Of a DNA stretch of 64,000 bases, positions 1 through 11,490 are shown piece by piece (positions within the stretch are counted from its first letter, which is position 1; every line of letters begins with the position of its first letter). The notes beneath the pieces are model-generated. The model searched no databases and had not been told where the DNA came from. It saw nothing but the letters and a program-made list of their open reading frames with translations. This DNA is from Lotus japonicus (lineage: Eukaryota; Streptophyta; Magnoliopsida; Fabales; Fabaceae). The position numbers were made by a program, and so were the translations under genes. The DNA lies in contig NC_080042.1 of assembly GCF_012489685.1 (NCBI RefSeq), positions 78,435,093 to 78,499,092 on the forward strand, in the 5' to 3' direction.

Positions 1-400
1 CGAAACGAACTGATTCGCACGTGGATTTGAGTCTCAAATGTAGATCTCCATCGTTTTGAAGATGTTAGGGAACCAATTTTAAGAATTGACTTGGGCTAGC
101 TTCTCCATCTAGCTGATTCAATTTTGTGTATTTGTACTATAATTCAACTACGAAAATCAATTCTAGGTAAATATATCCAAATATAAATCACGTCACTTAA
201 ATTCACCTTACCCGATCCAATTCCGACCAAATCCATTATGATCCGATCTAATTCTGTTAACAATCTAAACACATGGAATGGTACGTTAGTTTGGCAGTTC
301 CTGATATCAAAGTTGAAATCGTGATCAATTAACGCACATGATCATGATCCAATATCGTGGGAACAGAACAATAGAATAACCATGTTCAGTAGGGTGAATG
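1..400. other. intergenic, no gene seen
   Basis: AT-rich sequence with no convincing exon. Its last five bases (GAATG, 396-400) are the left target-site duplicate of the adjoining retrotransposon, so this stretch was continuous with the sequence after 5878 before insertion. Confidence 0.6.
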
Positions 401-1081
401 TGATGGGAAATTCAACACAAATAACAATAGCAACTCTAACAAGCAATGCACAGCGGATAATAATTTCCCCAACTTGCTGAATCTGTGAGGAGCAACAACA
501 AATAATGCAGCAACTAAAAAATCACAAATAAAGAGACACCAAGAATTTTTTAACGTGGTAAAAACCTTCTCAATGTGAGAAGGAAAACATCCACGGGACC
601 AAGCCAGTAATAGAGCTCCACTATTGTCAAATCAGGTTACAAGAGAGTCTTAATACACAGCACAATTCGTGCACAATAATTGGCCAAACAACAAAGCAAC
701 AAGTATGAAATAGAGAACCAAGAAAACCAGAAAAACCAGATTTTGCAGCTACTGTCCGACGCAGTTTTCTCCCAACACATGAATCATCTCGCCAATCACA
801 CCGTTCAGATTGAAGAACCACGAGTCACGAACCTTCTGTCCAAATTTCAGCCCGATCGGACGGTGAACGAAGGCGTGGCGGCAGATCTAAAAACGCTGCT
901 CAGACTTTGTGCGAAAATCCTTTTTCTTCTCTTCTCTCTCACTTTTCTCTTTGCTTCTCTTGCCAAATTAGACCTCTCTCTCAACCCTAGCTGACCTCTC
1001 TCCACTTGTTTAAGTGAGACAAAGTGGGCTTACATATTTGGGCCTTTCTCCACATAGGAAGGGAGCCCAAAAACCCCAACA
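401..1081 (-). repeat. 3' LTR of the copia element
   Basis: Left-hand LTR, near-identical to 5198-5878. On the minus strand it follows the polypurine tract, so it is the element's 3' LTR. Begins TGATGGG and ends CCCCAACA on the plus strand. Small open frames inside it are repeated in both LTRs and are not genes. Confidence 0.93.
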
Positions 1082-1096
1082 AATCTCCCCCTCACA
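1082..1096 (-). other. polypurine tract of the copia element
   Basis: The plus strand is pyrimidine-rich (AATCTCCCCCTCAC). Its complement is a purine run (GTGAGGGGGAGATT) directly against the 3' LTR, the expected plus-strand primer site. It lies just past the pol stop codon. Confidence 0.8.
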
Positions 1097-1097
1097 A

Positions 1098-3782
1098 CTA
1101 TGTGGAGAGAACCGCCAAACCGGCGATCTCACAGCAAGTTTCAAACTTGCTTCTCGGTAATGCCTTTGTCATCATATCAGCACCATTATCATCTGTATGA
1201 ACTTTGGCCAATTCCAACAACCCAGCATCCAAAGCATCGCGAATCCAATGATACCTCACATCAATGTGCTTGGACCTAGAATGAAAAGTTGAATTCTTAC
1301 CAAGATGAATAACACTTTGACTATCACAAAACAACAAGTATTTGTCCTGCACAAAACCAAGCTCCTGCAAGAATTTCTTCAACCAAATCAATTCCTTGCA
1401 TGCTTCTGTAATGGCAATGAACTCTGCCTCAGTAGTGGACAATGCAACACACCTCTGCAATCTGGATTGCCATGCTACAGCTCCCCCTGCAAACTTAATC
1501 AAGTAGCCTGAAGTGGACTTTCTGGAATCAATGTCTCCAGCCATATCAGAATCAGTATAGCCCACAAGGGTAGGCTTATCACCTCCAAAACAAAGCCTCA
1601 TACTACTAGTGCCATAAAGATACCTCAAAATCCATTTCACAGCATTCCAATGTTCTCTACCTAGATTAGACAGAAATCTACTGACTGTACCAACAGCATG
1701 CGCTATATCTGGTCTTGTGCACACCATTGCATACATCAAACTACCCACAACAGATGCATAAGGAACCCGTTGCATATCTGATTTTTCAGCTTCATTTGAA
1801 GGACTTTGTTTAGCACTCAATTTAAAATGAGGAGCAAGAGGAGTGCTTACCGCCTTAGGCTTTTGCATATGGAACCTCTGTAGCACCCTTTTAACATAGT
1901 GTTCCTGTGACAACCAAAGTTTCTTCTCTTTTCTATCACGCATGATTCTTATACCAAGAATCTGCTTAGCAGCTCCCATGTCTTTCATGGCAAATGACTT
2001 GCCCAATTGCTTCTTTAACCTGTCAATCATGGAAATATTTTTCCCAACAATAAGCATGTCATCAACATACAATAACATGATAATGAAATCATCATCAGCA
2101 AACTTTTTAATAAAGACACAGTGATCAGAAGTAGTTTTCTTGTAGCCTTGCTCACACATAACAGACTCAAACTTCTTGTACCACTGGCGCGGAGCCTGCT
2201 TCAAGCCATATAAGCTCTTCCTCAACCTGCAAACATAGTCCTCCTTGCCTTCAACAAGAAAACCATCAGGTTGCTTCATGTAAATCTCTTCCTCCAAATC
2301 ACCATGAAGGAAAGCAGTTTTTACATCAATTTGCTCTACCTCCAAGTCAAGAGTAGCAGCCAAACTCAACACGGTTCTAATGGATGACATCTTCACCACA
2401 GGAGAAAAAATCTCATTGAAATCAACACCCTTTCTTTGTATGAAACCTTTCACCACCAATCTGGCTTTATACCTCGGAGATGTAGAATTACTCTCTTGCT
2501 TCACCCTGTAAATCCACCTGTTTTCCAAAGCCTTCTTGCCTTTTGGCAATTTCACCAAATCAAAAGTGTGATTATCATGCAAAGACTTCATTTCATCTTG
2601 CATAGCATCCAGCCACTTCTTCTTTTCATCACTCTCCATGGCCTCTTGAAAACACTCAGGTTCACCACCATCTGTCAAGGTAACATAGTCATTAGAAGAA
2701 TACCTGGTAGATGGTTTCCTCTGCCTATTAGACCTCCAAGGTTGAACTTGTGGTGGTTCAGGAGCTTCACCAAGATTCCCATCTTGTGACATCTCATGTT
2801 CCTCTTCAACATCATCAACAGGAACATCTACATAATCTCCAAGCTGCTGCTGATCATCAACATCATCATGTTGTTCATCATTCTGAACATTATTCTCAGC
2901 AGTACCCAAATCATGAACAGGTGTCCTAACTGGATCAACATCAGACAAACTGTTATCTCTCTCTGGTGTAGTCTTCTCCATCTTATCGATGTCTTCAATG
3001 ATTTGGTTTTCCATGAACTTCACATCACGGCTTCTAACTGACTTCTTCTCAATAGGATCATACAGCTTGTAGCCAAATTCATCTTGACCATAACCGATAA
3101 AGATACACTGCCTTGTCTTCGCAACCAACTTGGATCTTTCATCCTTTGGAACATGCACATATGCCTTGCAACCAAAGACACGCAAATGATCATACCTGAC
3201 ATTCTTGCCAAACCAGATTTTGTCTGGCACATCTGCATTCAAAGCAACTGCAGGACTGAGATTAATAACATGCACTGCCGTGTACAATGCTTCACCCCAA
3301 AAGTGCTTAGGTAACTTTGCTTCAGAAAGTATACACCTAACTCTCTCAATCAAAGTCATGTTCATCCTCTCCGCTAAACCATTCAGCTGAGGAGTTTTAG
3401 GAGGAGTCTTTTCATGTCTGATACCTTGCTGCTTGCAATAAACATCAAATGGACCACAATACTCACCACCATTGTCAGTACGAATGCATTTCAGCTTCTT
3501 GCCTGACTGTCTCTCCACCATAACATGGAACTCTTTGAATTTCTCCAGAACTTGGTCTTTTGTCTTCAAAGCATAGACCCAAAGCTTCCTGGAACAATCA
3601 TCAATAAATGTTACAAAGTAAAGTGCACGACTAAAAGACTTTACCTTCAACGGGCCACAAACATCAGAATGCACCAATTCAAGCAGCTCTGACTTCCTTG
3701 AGGGAGGATGCTTCTTGAAGGATACTCTAGTCTGCTTGCCAGCCATGCAATGAGAACATTTCTCCAACTCTGCACTCTTCAA
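1098..3782 (-). CDS. copia Pol: integrase, reverse transcriptase, RNase H (after in-frame stop)
   Basis: Second part of the Gag-Pol polyprotein, about 894 residues, in the same frame as the upstream part but separated from it by a TGA at 3783-3785. Near the start is the end of the integrase zinc-binding region (CSHCMAGK), then the integrase core: Asp in HSDVCG, Asp in RTDNGGEY, Glu in GLAERMN. The RT catalytic motif is YVDDML. RNase H follows with GYTDSDMAGD and STTEAEF, near the C-terminus. No other break is visible, so the element was probably active until recently. As a host gene it has no role. It has no ATG of its own at its start, so translation would need readthrough of the TGA. Confidence 0.92.
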   Translation of the reverse strand: MKSAELEKCSHCMAGKQTRVSFKKHPPSRKSELLELVHSDVCGPLKVKSFSRALYFVTFIDDCSRKLWVYALKTKDQVLEKFKEFHVMVERQSGKKLKCIRTDNGGEYCGPFDVYCKQQGIRHEKTPPKTPQLNGLAERMNMTLIERVRCILSEAKLPKHFWGEALYTAVHVINLSPAVALNADVPDKIWFGKNVRYDHLRVFGCKAYVHVPKDERSKLVAKTRQCIFIGYGQDEFGYKLYDPIEKKSVRSRDVKFMENQIIEDIDKMEKTTPERDNSLSDVDPVRTPVHDLGTAENNVQNDEQHDDVDDQQQLGDYVDVPVDDVEEEHEMSQDGNLGEAPEPPQVQPWRSNRQRKPSTRYSSNDYVTLTDGGEPECFQEAMESDEKKKWLDAMQDEMKSLHDNHTFDLVKLPKGKKALENRWIYRVKQESNSTSPRYKARLVVKGFIQRKGVDFNEIFSPVVKMSSIRTVLSLAATLDLEVEQIDVKTAFLHGDLEEEIYMKQPDGFLVEGKEDYVCRLRKSLYGLKQAPRQWYKKFESVMCEQGYKKTTSDHCVFIKKFADDDFIIMLLYVDDMLIVGKNISMIDRLKKQLGKSFAMKDMGAAKQILGIRIMRDRKEKKLWLSQEHYVKRVLQRFHMQKPKAVSTPLAPHFKLSAKQSPSNEAEKSDMQRVPYASVVGSLMYAMVCTRPDIAHAVGTVSRFLSNLGREHWNAVKWILRYLYGTSSMRLCFGGDKPTLVGYTDSDMAGDIDSRKSTSGYLIKFAGGAVAWQSRLQRCVALSTTEAEFIAITEACKELIWLKKFLQELGFVQDKYLLFCDSQSVIHLGKNSTFHSRSKHIDVRYHWIRDALDAGLLELAKVHTDDNGADMMTKALPRSKFETCCEIAGLAVLST

Positions 3783-5150
3783 TCATGGAAGCACATCATT
3801 TTTAGCTAAACAATTCAGCCCCTTTTCACTGATATGACTAAGCCTACGGTGCCACAAAGAAGCCTCCATATCCATGGCGTTCACACTGTCTCTAGCAACC
3901 ATTGCTTTAGTCCAATACAGTTTATTAATTTTCTCCCCTCTGGCCATAACCAAGTTACCTCTGGTGAGTTTCCATTTTCCAGAACCAAAGTGATTATCAT
4001 AACCACCTTCATCAAGCATATGCACAGATATCAAATTAAAGCGAACATCTGGAGCATGTTTGACTCCTCTAAGCAACAACTGCACTCCCATGTTGGTCTG
4101 CAAGCAAATATCTCCAATGCCAACTACCTTAGACACACCATCATTACCCATCTTCAACACTCCAAAATCACCAGAAGTGTAAGATGTGAAGAAATCCTTC
4201 CTTGGTGTAACATGCAGTGTAGCACCACTATCAATTATCGACATGCTCTCATCTGATACAAGATTGACTAAATCATGGTCACGGAGAATAATCAAATCAT
4301 CACAAGTAGCAGTAGTAACACGGTCATCATCATCATGATCCTTCTCTCTCTGCTTGCCCTTGTTGCCTTTGCTCTCCCGTTTCCATATAAAACAGTTCTT
4401 CTGTATGTGCCCCATTTTGTGACAATAATTGCACTCTACATTCTTGTATCTGGACTTGGACTTACTTCTGTTGTTCTCTCTACTTGCACTTCTGCTTTTC
4501 TCTCTATTCTCTTTCGGTTCCTTTTTCTGACTTCTCCCCCTATTCTCAGTAACAAGTACCTCGGAATGAGATGAAGTACCATGTGCCTTCCTTCTCATCT
4601 CCTCATTAAGAATGCTGCCCCTCACATTTTCAAAAGAGACAACACCATCTAGGGATGAATTAGTAATTGAAACCCGAAAAGTTTCCCAAGAGTCTGGTAG
4701 AGTATTCAGTAGCCATAGCCCCAACACTTCATCATCAAACTTGATGCTCATTCCTGATAATTGATCTCGGAGCCCCTGAAAATCATTCAAGTGATCTGAA
4801 ATAGAAGTGCCCTCCTTGTACCTCAAATTCATCAAGGAATTCAACAAATACAATTTATTATTCCCTGATTTAGAAGCATACAAAGATTCAATCTTCTGCC
4901 ACAAGGATCTTGCATGTTCCTCACTAGCAATGTGATTGTAAACATTGTCTTCTACAAACTGCCGAATGAAACCACAAACCTGCTGATGTTCAAAATTCCA
5001 TTCCTCATCAGACATATCTTCTGGCTTCTCAGTAGAAAACACAGGACGATGCAACTTCTTCACAAATAACAGATCCTTCATCTTGCCCTTCCACAAGTGA
5101 TAATTAGTGTCATTCAAACAGATCATCCTATTCGTATTTGCCTCCATCAT
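3783..5150 (-). CDS. copia Gag and protease
   Basis: First part of the polyprotein, 455 residues from ATG to the TGA at 3783-3785. An N-terminal UBN2-type Gag domain covers roughly residues 10-190. A basic linker follows, then a CCHC zinc knuckle ([14 protein letters not shown], about residues 240-253) that binds the element RNA. The aspartic protease motif DSGA is at about 307-310, and a GAG pre-integrase segment ends in WHRRLSH near residue 433. In intact relatives the frame continues without a stop into integrase, so the TGA looks like a point mutation. Readthrough is possible but not shown. Confidence 0.92.
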   Translation of the reverse strand: MMEANTNRMICLNDTNYHLWKGKMKDLLFVKKLHRPVFSTEKPEDMSDEEWNFEHQQVCGFIRQFVEDNVYNHIASEEHARSLWQKIESLYASKSGNNKLYLLNSLMNLRYKEGTSISDHLNDFQGLRDQLSGMSIKFDDEVLGLWLLNTLPDSWETFRVSITNSSLDGVVSFENVRGSILNEEMRRKAHGTSSHSEVLVTENRGRSQKKEPKENREKSRSASRENNRSKSKSRYKNVECNYCHKMGHIQKNCFIWKRESKGNKGKQREKDHDDDDRVTTATCDDLIILRDHDLVNLVSDESMSIIDSGATLHVTPRKDFFTSYTSGDFGVLKMGNDGVSKVVGIGDICLQTNMGVQLLLRGVKHAPDVRFNLISVHMLDEGGYDNHFGSGKWKLTRGNLVMARGEKINKLYWTKAMVARDSVNAMDMEASLWHRRLSHISEKGLNCLAKNDVLP

Positions 5151-5182
5151 TCAAACAAGTCAAACAGCCCCTTAACCAAAGA

Positions 5183-5194
5183 GCTCTGATGCCA
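5183..5194 (-). other. primer-binding site (initiator tRNA-Met type)
   Basis: Minus-strand TGGCATCAGAGC lies three bases inside the 5' LTR end. It matches the common plant copia primer site TGGTATCAGAGC with one change and fixes the orientation of the element. Confidence 0.85.
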
Positions 5195-5197
5195 CTC

Positions 5198-5878
5198 TGA
5201 TGGGAAATTCAACACAAATAACAATAACAACTCTAACAAGCAATGCACAACGGATAATAATTTCCCCAACTTGCTGAATCTGTGAGGAGCAACAACAAAT
5301 AATGCAGCAACTAAAAAATCACAAATAAAGAGACACCAATAATTTTTTAACGTGGTAAAAACCTTCTCAATGTGAGAAGGGAAACATCCACGGGACCAAG
5401 CCAGTAATAGAGCTCCACTATTGTCAAATCAGGTTACAAGAGAGTCTTAATACACAGCACAATTCGTGCACAATAATTGGCCAAACAACAAAGCAACAAG
5501 TATGAAATAGAGAACCAAGAAAACCAGAAAAACCAGATTTTGCAGCTACTGTCCGACGCAGTTTTCTCCCAACACATGAATCATCTCGCCAATCACACCG
5601 TTCAGATTGAAGAACCACGAGTCACGAACCTTCTGTCCAAATTTCAGCTCGATCGGACGGTGAACGAAGGCGTGGCGGCAGATCTAAAAACGCTGCTCAG
5701 ACTTTGTGCGAAAATCCTTTTTCTTCTCTTCTCTCTCACTTTTCTCTTTGCTTCTCTTGCCAAATTAGACCTCTCTCTCAACCCTAGCTGACCCCTCTCC
5801 ACTTGTTTAAGTGAGACAAAGTGGGCTTACATATTTGGGCCTTTCTCCACATAGGAAGGGAGCCCAAAAACCCCAACA
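5198..5878 (-). repeat. 5' LTR of the copia element
   Basis: Right-hand LTR, 681 bp. It adjoins the primer-binding site and is therefore the element's 5' LTR and promoter. About six substitutions and no length change relative to 401-1081. Confidence 0.93.
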
Positions 5879-6033
5879 GAATGTTGTCAAGTAAATCAGT
5901 ACTTGTTCTCTGATCACATAAACTCTGCCTAATTTACCGTGAAATGTCCATTCTAGTACTTATATACTAGCATGTCATTTAGAAAGAATCTGATACGTAA
6001 TTTTTAAAGCAATTCCCTTCTACTTTGTTAGTC

Positions 6034-6041
6034 CTATAAAT
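6034..6041 (+). promoter_or_regulatory. TATA box of thioredoxin gene A
   Basis: CTATAAAT about 120 nt before the ATG at 6159. The two downstream thioredoxin paralogues have similar boxes at a similar distance. Confidence 0.5.
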
Positions 6042-6158
6042 GAGGCTTTTCTACGCAATACTTTCATGCAACAAGATTGAAACTAGCAAGACCATTCTAA
6101 ATACAGAGTCTACAAATAAATTTTTGGTTTCAGTCCCCAAAAGGAAGAATCAATTAAC

Positions 6159-6721
6159 ATGGGTGCCAACTTATCCAACATGGAGTCTGCTCATGCATCA
6201 ACAAATTCACCTCACATTCTCACCTTCCATTTCACTGCTAAATGGAAGGCTCACCTTGATGCATCTAAAGAAACTAACAAACTGGTATGTTATTATAGAT
6301 TTATATCTAAACTAACTTGGAGTCTTTCCTTTTAATTTTTGTTCTTTTTCCTTTTTCCGGGGCTAAAGATGGTGATCGATTTTACGGCTAAATGGTGCGG
6401 ACCTTGCAAATCCATGGAGCCAATTATCCAAGAGTTTGTTGCAAAATATACAAAAGTTGAATTCATCAAGATTGATGTGGATGAATTAATGGTATTACTC
6501 ATTTATTTCATTTCAACATTACTACTCATATTTCTCATAGTCTCCGAGAAACTTAAACTACATGCTCATGCATTTTTAATTGCAAACAGGAGGTTACTCA
6601 AGAATTCCAGGTGCAGGCAATGCCAACATTCATATTGATGAAGAAAGACAAAGTTGTTGGCAAGGTGGTGGGAGCAAAAAAAGAAGAACTGCAAAAGCTG
6701 ATTGAGAAGCATCAAAGCTAA
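6159..6721 (+). CDS. thioredoxin h-type (subgroup II), gene A
   Basis: Three exons: 6159-6284, 6369-6491, 6590-6721, all phase 0, giving 126 residues. Thioredoxins h reduce protein disulfides in the cytosol and at membranes, recharged by NADPH thioredoxin reductase. The active site WCGPCK is at residues 51-56 at the start of exon 2, the cis-Pro segment AMPTF is in exon 3, and the protein ends EKHQS. The N-terminus starts Met-Gly, as in the acylated subgroup II (h2-like) proteins, followed by a roughly 15-residue extension. The ATG was chosen because it gives this N-terminus. Canonical length and motif make this the best-conserved member of the three-gene array and the likely functional reference copy. 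Confidence 0.92.
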
Positions 6722-8008
6722 TTAAGAGTATGATCTTGCACATGGCCAAAGCTATATAGACCATTAGAAAGGAACGGGAATAATTCAGGGGAGATTATAT
6801 ATTCTATATCTCCTGTGATACCACATTTTCATGTTGGGGTGTGGTATCTGATGATATGTGTAGCTAATTTATGTTGAAATTATTTTACTAGGTTTTTATG
6901 TGTGCCAAGCATTTCTTGTGAGTGAAAGAAAAAAATGTCATCTACTTAGGAGGCCTTAATGCAAGAGATACTCTGTTGTTGATTTCAAAATCATCATACG
7001 CTGCCACTTGAATGGTCGGAGTGATAATTTACTTTTTTGTTACCTATCTCAAATCATTTGCAATGTCACTTACTTTCATAACCCGTGGGACTCAAATCTC
7101 AATCCCCAAATCTCTATACCTAATTTGAATTTATTTCCAGTCACACCAATTAAGTTATGTCATCAAAGACCTATCAAAATACCTCTTGTACTTCACTTTA
7201 AAATATTTTTTTTCTTATGAAAAAAAATCAAAGACCTAACATGTAAAGAAGTAGAGAAATGACGCCTTAAAAGAAAATTTTACTTAATAAAATAGTATTC
7301 AAATGTTAGTTCACCCTCGTAAAAAAATGTATATTGTCTCTTTTAATTAGTCATTGTTAAGTTTTAATGTGGCCCCTCCTACCAACTTAATGTCAAACTT
7401 TTTATTTGATGAAATGACTTCCATATTTTATTCCGTTTTATAGTATAATGCCTTCGGTCAGGCCACCCCATAATGGATGATGATCTCGTGTTGGACTGCC
7501 ATAAAGAGTGCGTTAAACACAAATCCAGTTAAACGTAATTTTGAAGATCTCGCTTGGTAAGCAACAATCGAGATTATGATAAGGGTTGGGTCTCGAGGAA
7601 AAATACCCTAATTTTAGGCGTATATAGAAAAATGTAATCTCTAATGTACAAACACATTAAATTATACCCTAGTAAGAGAGGTTTATTGTAATCAGACGAT
7701 CTTTCTCTCTGTTCTTTCGTTAACACAATCATTTTCACTTTTATAATTAGTTTTTTAAATGAGAAAAATGTAATTTCAAATGTACGAACACACTAAATTA
7801 TGCCCTAACAAGAGAGGTTAATTGTAATCGGACGATTTAATTTTTCTCTCTGTTCTTTCGTTAACACAATCATTTTCACTTTTATAATTAGTTTTTTAAA
7901 TGAGAAAAATGAAAATATAAAACTTTACCACTTGCCGAAAATCATTGAATACCACTTTAGTGACATCATCATCATAACATACAATATATGCTAACTTTTT
8001 ACTGTATA
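6722..8008. other. intergenic, diverged local repeats
   Basis: 3' flank of thioredoxin A, then AT-rich sequence. A segment of about 100 bp around 7640-7760 recurs at 7770-7900, sharing the string CTCTGTTCTTTCGTTAACAC. No supported gene. Confidence 0.5.
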
Positions 8009-8286
8009 CTCTCTCCGTTCCAAAATATAAGTTGTTTTGCAAAATCAATGCATTTTTTTTCTCTTCTTCCTTATATACCCTCATTTAATATTACATATCT
8101 TAATTATCAACTTCAATTTTCACATATTACAACTCTCACTATCCACTTAACCAATAATAACATTTCCCTCTGATTAATATAACACAACTTTAAATAGGGG
8201 TATTTTAATAAAAAAAAATTATCAATTAATGAGCTCTTAAACATTGTGCGTAACCTAAAATAACTTATATTTTGGAACGGAGGGAG
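8009..8286. mobile_element. Stowaway-like MITE
   Basis: About 278 bp with terminal inverted repeats: left CTCTCTCCGTTCCAAAATAT, right end its complement (ATATTTTGGAACGGAGGGAG). This is the plant Stowaway (Tc1/mariner) terminus. TA precedes the left end. The right TA has been lost to mutation. Confidence 0.8.
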
Positions 8287-10245
8287 CCCTTTATAAAAAA
8301 AAGGGCAAATTGCATGGATTTCCCCTAAACTTTGTCATTGTTGCTTTGACGTCCCTTCTATGATTTAACAAGACGCTAACCACCCTTATTTTATTGGAAA
8401 CATTACACTAACCTCTCTTGTGATTTATCATTATTGCACCGACCCTCCCCTAAAATTTATTATTATAGCACTCATCACTCTTTTGTTGTTCTAAATGATA
8501 TATTCTCATGAAAGATGAAGTAATTACCCAAAATAAACTCGGCAATTTGTCAAGTTCAGAAACTATCACAAATTACAAGTGTTGTTCGTGTTACCATAAA
8601 AGAAGTGTCCAACCATCACAACGTACTACCTACTGATCATTTGAATTCTATGGTGACCATGGTCCACCATATAAACACATTATGTTAATTATACATGCAT
8701 GATTCTTATTTATGTATCAGTGTGTATATCTGTGTTTTCATGTAGTCCAGTCCAATAGATAAATGCTGTAAGAATAATTTCGGTGTACACAACATAAAAG
8801 AAATATATATATATATATATATATATTTTCTTGTTCTTTTTTAGCTTACTAAGCTTATTTTAGTCATGTATATATAATAGTAATGAGTTTTCCGTATTCA
8901 TACACTTTGTAGGCAAAACATTGCGTGACAACTACATGAAAAAAGCAACACATGCATGGCTATTTTTTCTTCTTTTTAATTGGTAAGAATTAATATATGG
9001 CTTTCCTTTATGGATATGAATAGAAAATAACAAAGACTCACTGTTCTACGAGTGACGGCACAAAAACTTTTGGTGGCAGAAGGAATATATATATGTGAAT
9101 CTGTTGTTAGGCAAAGTAGTGGAGTTAAAAAGATTCGGGACCATTGTCTCTTTATTCAATGTGTACTTCTTATTTATATATCAGTATGTTAATCTTTGTG
9201 ATTTCGTGTTTCTCTTTTTTCTTTCTGCAATTTGTTGTATTTTGCATATTTAGACCGTGCGTTGTCATAAAGTAGATGCTCTTTAGTTATCCGATTTGCA
9301 ACAGCTCATAGGTATAGTTTCAAAATAAAGATGACAAGCTCATTTTGGTGTTATCAGAATCTTCTTTGACATGCTGCAAGAGTTCAATACAAACCTTGCT
9401 TTGATGCTGTCGGCTGATGTAGAAATCATGCTTTTACTTCATGTCAAGGGGAAAGAACACTCTTTATGAAGCGCGTGAATATTATTGTATGACAAGAATT
9501 GCATCTCCGATCTTAATTGGCTTAAATGACCATAAGACCCAATATTGTTATGGTCGGCTCATAGGATTTACAGCCGAGTAAACACGTGTTGGCCGACCAG
9601 ACCAAGACAACAAAAAATGAATTTTTTCAGGTTCAGCCGTTAGCCGAGCAAAATCAAAGCCGGCATGATTAAAGACTTTTTGCCCAAATGTAGCCATCAT
9701 CTTATAAGTTTTGCACGACAACTTCACTAAAACTAAGTGCTTGTGTTATAACTCAAATCACACTCTATAAATACAAGTTTAATCGTTTAATTACATAAGC
9801 ATTATTTTCATTTTCCTCATTATGCTCTTATTGAATCTTAGTTCACTCTGCTGTGGACAACCAACTCACCACCGTGTGCAGAGCTCAAGGCCAAAGCAAG
9901 AAAACCAAAGAGATCCAAAGCTTGTTTTCTGGAAGAACAATAAGGATCACAAGTTGATGAGGATATATGTTCATTTTTTTCTAATAAAATTAAAGCAATA
10001 ACAGTAAAAAAAACATGGCTAATCATAATTGTCCTTTATTGTGGGTGCCTATTATTGGATTGGTGCAATTGTATTTAAATCTCCTACTTTGAGAAATTTA
10101 TTCTCATGTTATTCTTACATTTTAATAAAAAAAAGTTAACAATAATGGCTAATAGCTTCAAGCGTCCATTTTACAGCTTGCGACTTACAAGAATCTGATT
10201 CGTTTCAAACGAATGACAGCAGTTTCCTACTACTATGTTACTGTC
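8287..10245. other. intergenic, TE debris, no gene seen
   Basis: Holds an (AT)n microsatellite (8802-8827) and an LTR-like stretch around 9540-9800 with repeated GTCGGC/GCCGA motifs and a CTATAAATACA box. From about 9940 the sequence resembles 12876 onward, the start of the duplicated block that carries thioredoxins B and C. Confidence 0.5.
8802..8827. repeat. (AT)n microsatellite
   Basis: A run of about 13 AT units. Simple repeat, likely length-polymorphic. Confidence 0.85.
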
Positions 10246-10253
10246 TATAAATA
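10246..10253 (+). promoter_or_regulatory. TATA box of thioredoxin gene B
   Basis: TATAAATA 131 nt before the ATG at 10377, within a block shared with gene C. Confidence 0.55.
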
Positions 10254-10376
10254 TAAAATATATACACCAAGTCTCAACCAGTTTCCATCATCCAAACCAA
10301 GTAAGAAATCCCAGACACTTTAAATCAATTGATTTCAGTTTATCATTTCCGGCCAGGAGAAGAAACCAACATCAAC

Positions 10377-11064
10377 ATGGGATCCAACATGTTTAATTTT
10401 GCAAATGTTGATAGATCATCAGACTCAACCAACATCATCACCTTCCATTCCACTGCTAAATGGAATGCTCATTTTGATGCCTTCAAACAAACTGACAAGC
10501 TGGTATGTTTCAGACTTTCAGTAGCTACAATCATCTTTGGCTACTTTCTTAAAGCAAGCATAGGTAAACTTAATTTGGTCTTTCTTTGCTACAGATGGTG
10601 ATTGATTTCACAGCTAAATGGTGTGGACCCTGCAAACTCATGGACCCAGTTATCCAAGACTTTGCAGCAAAATACACAGATGTTGAGTTCATCAAGATTG
10701 ATGTGGAGGAGTTATTCGTAAGTCACTCATTCCTCTATAATTAATATATATACTTATTGTAAAGCAAAAACATCTACAAATGCTATTGAAAACTGATTTA
10801 TGTTCATCATATAAATGGCAACAGGAAGTGTCTCAAAGATTCCAAGTGCAGGCACTGCCAGCTTTCATACTCATTAAGAAAGGACAAGTTGTTGATAAAG
10901 TGGTGGGGGTAAGAAAGGAGGAGCTGAAAAGGATGATTGAAAATCACAGAAAGTTAACTTGTAATCATGATGCAGTGATCAAATCAGAAAGGGTCTGCAG
11001 CAGAACATTCTACCCTGACCATTACAACGGAACAAGAAAATACCTACAACTCAGATTTCAATAA
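10377..11064 (+). CDS. thioredoxin h-type with C-terminal extension, gene B
   Basis: Exons 10377-10502, 10595-10717 and 10825-11064, all phase 0, 162 residues. Exons 1 and 2 are the same sizes as in gene A. The active site WCGPC is intact at 51-55. Exon 3 has ALPAF at the cis-Pro site and runs about 36 residues beyond the usual thioredoxin end, finishing RKYLQLRF(Q/H) as in gene C. DNA just after gene A's stop resembles the start of this extension, so it probably arose by loss of the old stop and reading into former 3' UTR. Start Met-Gly as in gene A. Whether the tail alters targeting or stability is unknown. Confidence 0.88.
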
Positions 11065-11439
11065 GTTGGTGTACAGATAGACCATGTTGCGTGTGCTCGT
11101 GTTTAACCATTTATGGGGTCATACAAGGGCCTCAATTTACTAACAATAATAATATTGGATTCTTTAATGCAATTGGACTCTGCTAATCAAAATCTCCAGC
11201 AACTTGCAGTATCATTATAGACCAACTAGCATATTTCTCTCTTACAAGAAAAATAAACTGAAAGAGGAATAGACAATTGGACATTGATACACTTCAGTTC
11301 TAAATTACAAGCACCTCATATTAAACAAGACACCTCAATTTAACTGAAACCAGTCAATCAACAGGCAATCTTAGTTCCTTTCTTTTCTTTTCCTTTTTCC
11401 TCTCTTAGAGACAGTGGAGTCAAGTTACAGAAAATGTAA
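11065..11439. other. 3' flank of thioredoxin B, duplicated
   Basis: No gene. Most of it aligns by eye with 13979-14480 downstream of thioredoxin C, including shared strings such as AAATTACAAGCACCTCATA. Confidence 0.6.
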
Positions 11440-11490
11440 AATATCAGCATCACTCAGAAGCCTTCTTAGATCATATTTCTGGTGTGGGGT
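11440..11490 (-). pseudogene. fragment of DnaJ gene 3' end
   Basis: The minus strand reads HQKYDLRRLLSDAD, matching the C-terminal QQEHDLKRILSDADR of the DnaJ gene at 14669. Only about 50 bp of coding similarity remains before the sequence changes. It marks the edge of the tandem duplication that copied thioredoxin plus the tail of the neighbouring convergent DnaJ gene. Confidence 0.7.

Larger units (their letters stand above)
401..5878 (-). mobile_element. Ty1/copia LTR retrotransposon, complete, minus strand
   Basis: A 5,478-bp element bounded by two direct 681-bp LTRs (401-1081 and 5198-5878), each starting TG and ending CA. It is flanked by a perfect 5-bp duplication GAATG (396-400 and 5879-5883). 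Read on the minus strand it has the primer-binding site, gag, protease, integrase, reverse transcriptase and RNase H, then a polypurine tract. That order (integrase before RT) defines copia. The Gag start and RT motifs suggest the Tork/TNT1-like lineage (inference). By eye the LTRs differ at about six positions, roughly 0.9 percent, which implies a recent insertion. One in-frame TGA at 3783-3785 interrupts the single long reading frame. Confidence 0.95.

Noticed and set aside
627..994. Open frames on both strands inside the LTR (and again at 5424-5791)
   Set aside because: Present identically in both LTRs of the copia element; not host genes.
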